The notes below the pieces were generated by a model that saw only the letters and a list, made by a program, of their open reading frames with translations, was not told where the DNA came from and ran no database searches. Position numbers and translations under genes: made by a program. 13,886 bases of DNA, from contig CAORJJ010000052.1 of the NCBI GenBank assembly GCA_948517135.1, positions 749 to 14,634 on the forward strand, read 5' to 3'. Below are positions 1 to 6,904 of the stretch, one piece after another. Each line of letters starts with the position of its first letter. Within the stretch, counting starts at the first letter, position 1. Source of the DNA: an uncultured Clostridia bacterium. GTDB taxonomy: Bacteria; Bacillota; Clostridia; TANB77; CAG-508.

Positions 1-18
1 CCATTGCGGCGTCATACG

Positions 19-25
19 AAAGGAG
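19..25 (+). promoter_or_regulatory. Shine-Dalgarno site fixing the start of the GtrA-like gene
   Basis: AAAGGAG lies 5 bases before the ATG at 31. It decides for that ATG over an in-frame TTG at 4, which has no visible ribosome binding site within the window. Confidence 0.75.
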
Positions 26-30
26 AAGAT

Positions 31-546
31 ATGGAGAAAAAGAAAAATCTGACTTTAAAAATTTTTGAAATATTAGAAAATTTTGGACTATGGATTCTAG
101 AAAAAATACATTTAGGTAAGCTTGCAAATTTATATAGAGAACATATTGAAGGAATGAGGTATTTAATTTGTGGGGGATTATCTACTGTTGTAAATATTGT
201 ATCTTATATATTAGGTAGCTATTTTATATTTAGTGGAATTGCAGATGAACATTTAAAAGTAAATATAAGTGAAATTTTTGCTTTTGTAGTTGCATTAATT
301 TTTGCATATTGGGTTAATAAAACAATTGTTTTTGAGAGTAAATGTGAGAATGCAAAAGCTTTAATAAAAGAAATATTTTCATTTACAGTTTGTAGAATTT
401 TTACAGAAATAATAAGTATAGGAATGATGAATTTTGCAGTATATGCAAATATAAATGATATACTTATGAAAGTAGTAGCTAACATAGTTGTAATCATTTT
501 AAATTTTATTTTAAGTAAAATACTAATTTTTAAGAAAACAAAATAG
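31..546 (+). CDS. GtrA-family membrane protein (probable polyprenyl-phosphate-sugar flippase)
   Basis: A protein of 171 residues from ATG 31, chosen for the strong AAAGGAG just upstream. It has a short Lys-rich cytoplasmic N-terminus and four hydrophobic segments, at about residues 43-68, 82-102, 112-138 and 143-165. The order and size match the GtrA family (PF04138), usually 120-170 residues with four helices. Visible family marks are the R-Y-L-x-x-G-G start of helix 1, Y-W-V-N-K in helix 2, and the N-F-x-L-S-K-x-x-I-F end of helix 4. Known members (phage GtrA, Listeria GtcA) are thought to move polyprenyl-phosphate-linked sugars across the membrane for use by an extracytoplasmic glycosyltransferase. 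A GtrII-type transferase follows and a GtrB-like synthase lies next downstream, which supports that role. The family call is firm; the sugar carried is unknown. Confidence 0.88.
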   Translation: MEKKKNLTLKIFEILENFGLWILEKIHLGKLANLYREHIEGMRYLICGGLSTVVNIVSYILGSYFIFSGIADEHLKVNISEIFAFVVALIFAYWVNKTIVFESKCENAKALIKEIFSFTVCRIFTEIISIGMMNFAVYANINDILMKVVANIVVIILNFILSKILIFKKTK

Positions 547-560
547 GACTAATAATATTT

Positions 561-566
561 GGGGAG
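561..566 (+). promoter_or_regulatory. GGGGAG ribosome binding site with ambiguous start assignment
   Basis: GGGGAG is the only strong purine core before the GtrII-like gene. It lies 13 bases before the in-frame ATG at 580, which is long, but only 5 bases before an out-of-frame ATG at 572. That ATG opens a three-codon ORF (ATG AGT TTA TGA) whose stop overlaps ATG 580. A TTG at 559 is in frame, and an AGGA at 545-548 lies 10 bases before it, so it is a possible alternative start. Confidence 0.45.
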
Positions 567-579
567 TCTAAATGAGTTT

Positions 580-2487
580 ATGAAATTAAGAAAAGATAAT
601 AAAAAAGTAAAATATGTTGTAAAGAAAAATACTGTTAGTGAAGAAAATGAAAAAAGTAATATTATAGAAGAAATATATAAAGCTTCTACTGATAATGGAA
701 TTGTAAATTTAGAGAAAAAATTGTGTTATCAATATGAAGAAGATGACGAAAAATGTCAGGTAGAAGAACAAGAAATTGAAAATAAAGAAGAAGTTGTAAG
801 TGAAGAAGTCAAAGTTGATGATGTAAAAAAAGAAAAGAAAAAATTTACTGAAAATATAGTTATAAAAAAGATTATAAGTGCGTATAAAGCAGTTTTTTCC
901 CATCCTGAAGATATAGAAAAAAGTTTTTTTGATTGGCTTGATTCAGGAAAAAAATTTGCATTTTTAACTGCACTAATTGTAGGAATTATAACACATATAA
1001 CATTTTTAACTGAAATGATTATGAGCCCAGATGGATTATGGAATTCAATTTGCTATTTTGAAGCAGATAATTGGGAAGCATCTCTTGGAAGATGGGGGTT
1101 ATTTTTTGCAAATAAAATAGTAAATAATTTAGCAATTCCAAATCTTACAGGAGTTGTAGCAATTGTATTAATTTCAATATCAGCAATGTTTATTGTAGAT
1201 ATTTTAAAATTAAAAAATAAAATAACCATATTTATTGTATCAAGTGCAATGGTAGTTTCACCAGCACTTAGTGGAACACTACTTTATATGTATACATCTG
1301 TTGCATATTGTTTAGCAATGATTTTATCTGTTTTAACTGTAAAATTAATATTTAAAGAAAAATATAAAATTTTTAATTTAATTTTTGCAATTGCAATTTT
1401 TACTTTTTCACTTGGAATATATCAAAGTTATATTGGAGTTACAGTAGGTTTAACTGTAATTAGATTAATAAGAGATTTATATGATAAGAATGTAAAAATA
1501 AAATGGTTTTTTATTCATGGAATAATGATGTGTGTAATTGTAATAGTAGGTGGAATGTTATATTCTCATATTACAGAAAATGTTTTAGAAAAAATGCAAT
1601 TAACAGCTTCTTCATATAAAGGAATGGAAAATATAAACATTCAAAATACATTAGATTCACTAGATAAAAGCATTCCAAAAATATATGAAGAATTTAAGGC
1701 ATTTTATTTTGAAGATAGTATAGTTGTTAATTCAAACTATTCAAGACAAGAATTTTATAAATTAATGTTTTTAGTAGCAATTATTTTAGAACTTATATTA
1801 ATTATTAAATCAGGAGTATGGAAAAATCCATTTAGAATAATATTTATAATATTATTGAATGTTATTTTACCAGTAGCATTAAATGTTATTTTGTTATTAA
1901 CAACAGAAACTAGTATATATTTATTAACATGCAGTCAATTACTTTTAGTAATACCATTATTGGCAATGATATGTGAAATGTCAGGCAAAAAATTTACTTA
2001 TATATTCAAATGGGGAGCAATAATAAGTATGTTTTTAGTAGTATTTACTTATTATTTAGCTGATAATTGCTCATATATGGCACTAAAATTGACTTATAAT
2101 CAAGCATATAGTACAAGCATAAGAATAATGGACAGAATGGAAGAGACAGAAGGATATTCTCCAGATAAACCAGTTATGATTGCAGGAGTAGTTTATCATA
2201 ATGGACCTCAATTTTTTAGAAACTCAAATATATATTTATATACATTAGGAACAATATTTGATCTTTCTGCTTTTCATGCAACTTATAGTGGAATGGAAGG
2301 TACATGGACTCAATTTTTAGGAAACTTTTTAGGAATGAAAATTCATTACTGTAATGAAACAAGTTACAATGATGTTATAAATTCAGAAGAATTTAAAGAA
2401 ATGGGGATTTTTCCAGCCCCAAATTCATGTAAAGAAATATATGGAATAATGGTAGTAAAATTATCAGATACTCCACCAATGCCATAA
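580..2487 (+). CDS. GtrII-type (Glucos_trans_II) membrane glucosyltransferase with charged N-terminal extension
   Basis: A protein of 635 residues from ATG 580 (642 if TTG 559 is used). Residues 1 to about 120 are hydrophilic and rich in Lys and Glu, with an acidic stretch near 45-85. About 10-11 hydrophobic helices follow, from about 126 to 500, then a roughly 115-residue extracytoplasmic tail. After the first helix comes a loop with S-P-D-G, E-A-D and G-R-W (about 149-172), the acidic loop plus Gly-Arg-Trp seen in GtrII-like proteins (PF14264). The tail ends with Met/Phe-Pro, a Cys-Lys-Glu-Ile turn and G-I-M-V-V-K-L, also typical. Family members transfer glucose from polyprenyl-phosphate-glucose to a surface polysaccharide outside the membrane. 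The upstream GtrA-like protein and downstream GtrB-like synthase complete the classical three-part set. The charged extension is unusual for the family; the acceptor is unknown. Confidence 0.82.
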   Translation: MKLRKDNKKVKYVVKKNTVSEENEKSNIIEEIYKASTDNGIVNLEKKLCYQYEEDDEKCQVEEQEIENKEEVVSEEVKVDDVKKEKKKFTENIVIKKIISAYKAVFSHPEDIEKSFFDWLDSGKKFAFLTALIVGIITHITFLTEMIMSPDGLWNSICYFEADNWEASLGRWGLFFANKIVNNLAIPNLTGVVAIVLISISAMFIVDILKLKNKITIFIVSSAMVVSPALSGTLLYMYTSVAYCLAMILSVLTVKLIFKEKYKIFNLIFAIAIFTFSLGIYQSYIGVTVGLTVIRLIRDLYDKNVKIKWFFIHGIMMCVIVIVGGMLYSHITENVLEKMQLTASSYKGMENINIQNTLDSLDKSIPKIYEEFKAFYFEDSIVVNSNYSRQEFYKLMFLVAIILELILIIKSGVWKNPFRIIFIILLNVILPVALNVILLLTTETSIYLLTCSQLLLVIPLLAMICEMSGKKFTYIFKWGAIISMFLVVFTYYLADNCSYMALKLTYNQAYSTSIRIMDRMEETEGYSPDKPVMIAGVVYHNGPQFFRNSNIYLYTLGTIFDLSAFHATYSGMEGTWTQFLGNFLGMKIHYCNETSYNDVINSEEFKEMGIFPAPNSCKEIYGIMVVKLSDTPPMP

Positions 2488-2510
2488 CTTAAAAAATATC
2501 TTAATATTGT

Positions 2511-2538
2511 TTGAAAATTTAGGAATATATGTTATAAT
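2511..2538 (+). promoter_or_regulatory. Predicted sigma-A type promoter with extended -10
   Basis: TTGAAA (2511-2516) and TATAAT (2533-2538) are separated by 16 bases, and TG at 2530-2531 makes an extended -10 (TGnTATAAT). Transcription would begin near 2545, giving a leader of about 80 bases before the ATG at 2626. In such AT-rich DNA isolated -10 boxes are common. Having -35, extended -10 and spacing together in one of the few real gaps makes this the best promoter in the window. It probably drives the genes from 2626 onward. Confidence 0.65.
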
Positions 2539-2551
2539 GATAACGATTATT
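2533..2551. promoter_or_regulatory. Candidate operator: imperfect palindrome resembling a Fur box
   Basis: The 19 bases starting at the -10 box match the classical Fur consensus (GATAATGATAATCATTATC) at 15 positions. The core is ATAAT, seven bases, ATTAT (2534-2550). Against the Bacillus-type 7-1-7 form (TGATAATnATTATCA) the segment 2538-2552 matches 11 of 14 fixed positions. It covers the -10 box and the expected start of transcription, where a repressor would block initiation. The consensus is AT-rich and so is the genome, so chance resemblance is a serious alternative. Other Fur-family regulators (PerR, Zur) use related boxes. Confidence 0.3.
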
Positions 2552-2575
2552 TTAGGATAAAATTAAAAATAATGT

Positions 2576-2610
2576 CTTTTTTGCAAGAATAAAGTCGATG
2601 CAAAGAAAAG
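2576..2610 (+). other. Possible leader hairpin beside the ribosome binding site
   Basis: CTTTTTTGCA (2576-2585) can pair with TGCAAAGAAAAG (2599-2610) across a 13-base loop, allowing a small bulge. The right arm ends just before the Shine-Dalgarno AAAGGA (2612-2617) of the gene at 2626. It is mostly A-U pairs and weak. No known riboswitch pattern is recognisable in this leader. Confidence 0.2.
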
Positions 2611-2625
2611 GAAAGGATTAAAAAT

Positions 2626-3561
2626 ATGGATAAAGTAGCAGTATTAATACCATGTTATAATGAATCAAAAACTATAAAAAAGGTTGTAGAAGATTTCAAA
2701 AAAGAATTACCAGAAGCAACTATATATGTTTATGATAATAATTCAAAAGATGAAACAGATAAAATAGCAAGAGAAGCTGGAGCAATTGTTAAATATGAAA
2801 CTAGACAAGGAAAAGGTAATGTAATAAGAACTATGTTTAGAGAAATCGATGCAGAAGTTTATGTTATGGTTGATGGAGATGATACATATCCAGCAGAAAG
2901 TGCAAGAGAAATGGTAAATGCAGTTTTAGAAGAAAATGTTGATATGGTTATAGGAGATAGATTATCTTCTACATATTTTACAGAAAACAAAAGACCATTT
3001 CACAATGTAGGAAATGTTACAGTTAGAGCATTAATAAATAGAATATATAAGAGTGATATAAGAGATGTTATGACAGGACTTAGAGCTTTTAGTTATAAGT
3101 TTGCAAAAACATTTCCAGTTATGTCTAAAGGTTTTGAATTAGAAACTGAGATGACAATTCATTGTTTAGATAAAAATTTAAAAGTAAAAAATGTAATTAT
3201 TGAGTATAGAGATAGACCTGCTGATAGTCCATCTAAATTAAATACAATTCCAGATGGAATTAGAGTAATAAAAACTATATTTGGTTTCTATAAAAACTAT
3301 AAACCATTAAATTTCTTTACATTAGTATCACTTATTATGGCTGTTGCTGGACTTGTATTCTTTATACCAGCTGTTATCGAGATGTTTAAAGGTGGAGAAA
3401 TAAGAGTACCATCAATTATTATAAGTATGTTACTTTTTGTATGTACACTTCAATCAATATTCACTGGTCTAACTTTAGATAATATTATAAAAAATGCAAA
3501 ACAGAACTTCGAAATGAGATTAATAGATTGTGAAAGAGAACTAAAAGATAGAACAAAATAA
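2626..3561 (+). CDS. GtrB/DPM1-like polyprenyl-phosphate glycosyltransferase (GT2, two C-terminal TM helices)
   Basis: A protein of 311 residues; ATG 2626 follows AAAGGA with 9 bases of spacing. The GT-A domain occupies about residues 3-215. It shows V-L-I-P-C-Y-N-E at 6-13, D-N-N-S-K-D at 37-42, and the metal/nucleotide-sugar motif D83-G-D85-D86. Also visible are D-V-M-T-G-L-R-A-F at 147-155, F-E-L-E-T-E-M at 170-176, and R-P-A-D-S-P-S-K-L at 197-205, the marks of the dolichyl/undecaprenyl-phosphate sugar synthase branch of GT2. Two hydrophobic helices (about 229-253 and 262-284) anchor it, as in GtrB and CsbB-like enzymes. Such enzymes move a sugar from a nucleotide donor to undecaprenyl phosphate on the cytoplasmic face. 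The product would be flipped by the GtrA-like protein and used by GT-C type transferases here. Donor (UDP-Glc, UDP-GlcNAc or another) cannot be read from sequence. Confidence 0.85.
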   Translation: MDKVAVLIPCYNESKTIKKVVEDFKKELPEATIYVYDNNSKDETDKIAREAGAIVKYETRQGKGNVIRTMFREIDAEVYVMVDGDDTYPAESAREMVNAVLEENVDMVIGDRLSSTYFTENKRPFHNVGNVTVRALINRIYKSDIRDVMTGLRAFSYKFAKTFPVMSKGFELETEMTIHCLDKNLKVKNVIIEYRDRPADSPSKLNTIPDGIRVIKTIFGFYKNYKPLNFFTLVSLIMAVAGLVFFIPAVIEMFKGGEIRVPSIIISMLLFVCTLQSIFTGLTLDNIIKNAKQNFEMRLIDCERELKDRTK

Positions 3562-3579
3562 AGGAAGGATAAAAAACAA

Positions 3580-4620
3580 ATGAGCTTAGTAAAAGTATCA
3601 ATAGTTGTACCAATCTACAACCTAGAAAAATATATACCAAGATGCTTAGATGCACTTGTAAATCAAACTTTAGAAGATATTGAAATTATTTGTGTTAATG
3701 ATGGCTCAAAAGATTCTGCACCTGAAATTATAGAAGATTACAAAAAAAGATATCCAAATAAAGTAAAAACATTTCATAAAGAAAATGGTGGAGAATGGTC
3801 TGCAAGAACTTATGGGTTAAAACAAGCAACAGGAGAATATGTTGGATTTATTGATAGTGATGATATTCCAGAAGTTACTTGGGCAGAAAAATTATATAAT
3901 GCTGCAAAAGCAAATGATGCAGATATAGCATTTTGTGGTTACGATAGAGTAGATTTAGAAACAGGAAAAACTGTTGCAACAGAAATGACACAATATGGAA
4001 CAATGAATAAAGAGGTTGATTGGAATGATGACTTTATTGTTTATGCAAATCCTTCATTATGGAATAAAATATATAAATTAGAAAAAGTTAAACATTTGGA
4101 ATTCCTACCATTTAGAGGATGTAATGATACATTATTCTTAATTCATAGTTATATGGATGGAGTAAAAAAATTAACATTTATTCCAGATGTTTTATATCAT
4201 TACTATTTACGTTCAAGCTCACAAATACATTCTTTAAATTCAAGAGATATTGAAAATTTAAAAAAATATTTACTTGTAACAAAAGAACATAGTATAAAAA
4301 TAGGAAAATATGATGAATATAAAGAAACTTTGGCTAGTATGGCATTTTTACATTTAGCTATTTCATGGGCATTTATGCTTTCATATGATAAATCAGTAAA
4401 AATGAATGAAGCTCTAAAGGATATTATAAAATATTTAACTGAAAATTTTCCAGAGTGGAAAAATTGTAAACATTACAAAATTTCACATTGTTTTCCAAAA
4501 GGACTTAAATTTATATGTATTTGGGGAGTTCATTTCTTTTATAGAATACATTTGCCAATAGTATATATTTGGGTAAATAGATTTTTAATGGATATAGTTA
4601 AGCTTGAAGTGAAATGGTAG
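3580..4620 (+). CDS. GT2 family glycosyltransferase
   Basis: A protein of 346 residues, 18 bases after the previous gene, with GGAAGGA at 3563-3569 and 10 bases to ATG 3580. It has an N-terminal GT-A fold: V-S-I-V-V-P-I-Y-N at 6-14, V-N-D-G-S-K-D at 39-45, and E-N-G-G-E-W-S-A-R at 68-76 (family form N-G-G-x-S-x-A-R-N). G-E-Y-V-G-F-I-D-S-D-D follows at 85-95 with the D92-S-D94 metal motif, and N-P-S-L-W-N-K-I-Y at 157-165. This is the pattern of capsule and exopolysaccharide GT2 enzymes acting on a lipid-linked acceptor in the cytoplasm. There is no true membrane domain, but the C-terminus (about 308-340) is aromatic and hydrophobic and may sit on the membrane. Linkage and sugar are not predictable. 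It is probably cotranscribed with the synthase at 2626. Confidence 0.85.
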   Translation: MSLVKVSIVVPIYNLEKYIPRCLDALVNQTLEDIEIICVNDGSKDSAPEIIEDYKKRYPNKVKTFHKENGGEWSARTYGLKQATGEYVGFIDSDDIPEVTWAEKLYNAAKANDADIAFCGYDRVDLETGKTVATEMTQYGTMNKEVDWNDDFIVYANPSLWNKIYKLEKVKHLEFLPFRGCNDTLFLIHSYMDGVKKLTFIPDVLYHYYLRSSSQIHSLNSRDIENLKKYLLVTKEHSIKIGKYDEYKETLASMAFLHLAISWAFMLSYDKSVKMNEALKDIIKYLTENFPEWKNCKHYKISHCFPKGLKFICIWGVHFFYRIHLPIVYIWVNRFLMDIVKLEVKW

Positions 4621-4623
4621 AAG

Positions 4624-4671
4624 TTTGAAAATAATTATCATCTGCCTAGCAATATAATAATTATTTTCAAA
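4624..4671. repeat. Perfect 15-bp inverted repeat in intergenic gap (possible hairpin)
   Basis: Arms TTTGAAAATAATTAT (4624-4638) and ATAATTATTTTCAAA (4657-4671) are exact reverse complements around an 18-base loop holding the GC-rich stretch CTGCCTAGC. The left arm begins 4 bases after a stop codon. Only one of 15 pairs is G-C and no T-run follows, so a normal intrinsic terminator is doubtful. A transcript-processing hairpin or a protein-binding palindrome is possible. It lies in one of the few real gaps in the gene run. Confidence 0.5.
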
Positions 4672-4698
4672 ATTAATTTATAATTAAAAGGAAAGATT

Positions 4699-6900
4699 AT
4701 GAGATTTACTGAAAAAATTAATAAAGGTTATGAAATTGCTTTAGAGAAAATTAAATTTTTTATAAATAAAGATAATTTTACAAAAATAAAAGTTATTTTA
4801 GTTTGTATTTTTGCCTGTATGTTATCAATAGCATGTGAATATACATATTTTAGAAGAATATATCCTGAATATATTTCTAAGGTAAGAATGATAATAGTAG
4901 CTATTATTTTGGCATTTATAGGTATACATTTCGTATTTAGAATTTCAAAGATGTATGAATTTATACATAAACATAGGTACAAAATTGCTTGTGCCTTTTT
5001 GTTGTTTGTAATGGCATTCAAATTATCAGGTTCATCAATTACAATTTTAAATGGTATTGTACAAAATCAAAATGATGATAGAAAATATCATACTATACTT
5101 GGAAGTCCAAGAAGAATTAGAACTGATGAATGGGCAACTTCAACAACATATATCTTATCACAAAGTCAAACAGAAACTCCATTTAAGTATTTTTCAGATG
5201 TACTAAGAGGAACAGATACAGATATGTTTTCAGTTTCTAATAGTCCAGTTGCTGATATTTTAATGCTTGGTAGACCATTTCAAATTGGATTTATGCTATT
5301 TGGAAATAATGTTGGATTTAGTTTTTATTGGTATATACGTTTGGTAGCAATGCTTCTTGGCTCTTATGAACTTTGTTTAATTTTAACTAAAAGAAATAAA
5401 AAAGTTTCACTTTGTGGAATGTTGGTTATAACTTTTTCAGCAGCAGTACAATGGTGGTATTGTATGGATACACTTATATGGGGACAAATTGCTATTGTTC
5501 TTATAGATAAATTTATGAATGCTGAAAAGAAAAGAACAAAATATTTGTGTGCTTTAGGAATACTTATTGCAGGACTTTCATATGTATTTGTATTTTATCC
5601 AGCATGGCAATTATCTTTTGGATATTTATTTTTAGCATTAGTTATTTGGATTTTAATAAAAAATATAAAATATGGAAATTACAAATTTACAGTTCATGAT
5701 GTTGTAGTAATATTAGTTACTATTGTTTGTATTGGGCTATTACTTGCAAGATGGTATAGTATGTCAAAAGATACTTTTGTTGCTGAAATGAATACTGATT
5801 ATCCAGGAGAAAGACAAGAAATAGGTGGTGGTGCATTAAATAATTATGCATATTTTTATAACATATTCTTCCCTAAAGAAGAGTTCTTAAATCCATGTGA
5901 ATTTGCATCAATGCTATCATTTTTCCCAATACCTATGTTACTTGGACTAGTATATGTTTTAAGAAATAGAAAAGATTTACATTTCTGGATTCCAATGCTT
6001 GTAGTTGCAGGATTTTTAAGTATTTGGTGTGTATATGGTTTCCCAGCTTGGCTTGCAAACTTAACTAAAATGTCAATGACAACTGCTGGAAGAGTTACAA
6101 TACCACTTGGAACAGCATGTATTTATATGTTAATTTATTTAATGGGTAATTTTAAAGAAAAAGATAAATTATTAAATAAAAAATTAACATATGTTTTAGC
6201 TCCAATTCTTACTTTATATATTGCCTATAAAGCAAAATCAACAATTGGATATCAAGATATATTTCCATATTTGGATGATAGATTTAAAATGCTATTTGCA
6301 GGAGAAATCTTTTTAGTAGCAATATTTGGAATATTAAATATTAATAATGAAAAAATTAGAAATTATACTATATATGGATTGATTGTAATAGCTTTTATGT
6401 CAGGTTTAACAGTAAATCCAGTTATAAGTACAACAAACATTTTTTATACAAAACCAGTTGCAATCAAAATGAATGAAATAAAAGCTCAGGAGCCAAATGC
6501 ATTATGGGTAGTAAATGATTATGATGAAGCTGGTAATGGTGGATGGCATTTAAACGATTATCCAGTAGCATCAGGAATTAAGGTATTAAATTCAACAGCT
6601 GTATATCCAAATTTAGAAATGTTTGAAACCTTGCTTGGAGAGAAAGGAAAGGAAAAAAGAACAATATATAATAGATATGCTCATATAAATTTAAGAATAG
6701 TAGATACTCCAACAGATATCGATTTAATAGCAGCAGATAGCCTAATACTTTATTTGAATTATAAAGATTTATCAAAACTAGGAGTTAAATATATTCTTAC
6801 AAAAGATAATCTTAATGAAGAGAAATTTAGTGAGAAATTCTATGAAGAAATATACAATGAAGATAATATGTATATATATCAAGTAATGGAAGGTAAATAA
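4699..6900 (+). CDS. Large polytopic membrane protein, probable GT-C type glycosyltransferase (YfhO/DUF7657-like)
   Basis: A protein of 733 residues; ATG 4699 follows AAAAGGAAA with normal spacing. It has a cytoplasmic start (1-30), then about 12-14 hydrophobic segments between about 31 and 575, and a soluble C-terminal domain (about 585-733) expected outside the membrane. After the third helix, a long first loop (about 119-195) contains G-S-P-R-R-I-R-T-D-E-W at 135-145 and R-P-F at 192-194. An acidic D/E motif in this first outer loop is the usual catalytic site of GT-C enzymes. The end (L-G-V-K-Y-I-L-T, then Y-E-E-I-Y-N and a final aromatic strand) resembles YfhO-like proteins, which transfer sugars from polyprenyl phosphate to wall polymers. 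It was placed by layout and motifs, so exact family and substrate are uncertain. It follows the inverted-repeat gap and is separated by only 4 bases from the next gene. Confidence 0.6.
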   Translation: MRFTEKINKGYEIALEKIKFFINKDNFTKIKVILVCIFACMLSIACEYTYFRRIYPEYISKVRMIIVAIILAFIGIHFVFRISKMYEFIHKHRYKIACAFLLFVMAFKLSGSSITILNGIVQNQNDDRKYHTILGSPRRIRTDEWATSTTYILSQSQTETPFKYFSDVLRGTDTDMFSVSNSPVADILMLGRPFQIGFMLFGNNVGFSFYWYIRLVAMLLGSYELCLILTKRNKKVSLCGMLVITFSAAVQWWYCMDTLIWGQIAIVLIDKFMNAEKKRTKYLCALGILIAGLSYVFVFYPAWQLSFGYLFLALVIWILIKNIKYGNYKFTVHDVVVILVTIVCIGLLLARWYSMSKDTFVAEMNTDYPGERQEIGGGALNNYAYFYNIFFPKEEFLNPCEFASMLSFFPIPMLLGLVYVLRNRKDLHFWIPMLVVAGFLSIWCVYGFPAWLANLTKMSMTTAGRVTIPLGTACIYMLIYLMGNFKEKDKLLNKKLTYVLAPILTLYIAYKAKSTIGYQDIFPYLDDRFKMLFAGEIFLVAIFGILNINNEKIRNYTIYGLIVIAFMSGLTVNPVISTTNIFYTKPVAIKMNEIKAQEPNALWVVNDYDEAGNGGWHLNDYPVASGIKVLNSTAVYPNLEMFETLLGEKGKEKRTIYNRYAHINLRIVDTPTDIDLIAADSLILYLNYKDLSKLGVKYILTKDNLNEEKFSEKFYEEIYNEDNMYIYQVMEGK

Positions 6901-6904
6901 GTAA

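Noticed and set aside
4..30. TTG at 4 as an upstream start of the GtrA-like protein
   Set aside because: No ribosome site is visible before it, while ATG 31 has AAAGGAG at ideal distance and gives the usual family length.
4653..4658. TATAAT with TTGAAA at 4625-4630 as a promoter before the gene at 4699
   Set aside because: The spacer would be 22 bases, too long, and both boxes fall in or beside the inverted repeat. A second TATAAT at 4679-4684 would start transcription on the ribosome site.
4624..4690. Inverted repeat as an ordinary intrinsic terminator
   Set aside because: Only one G-C pair, an 18-base loop and no T-run downstream. Kept only as a repeat of unknown role.
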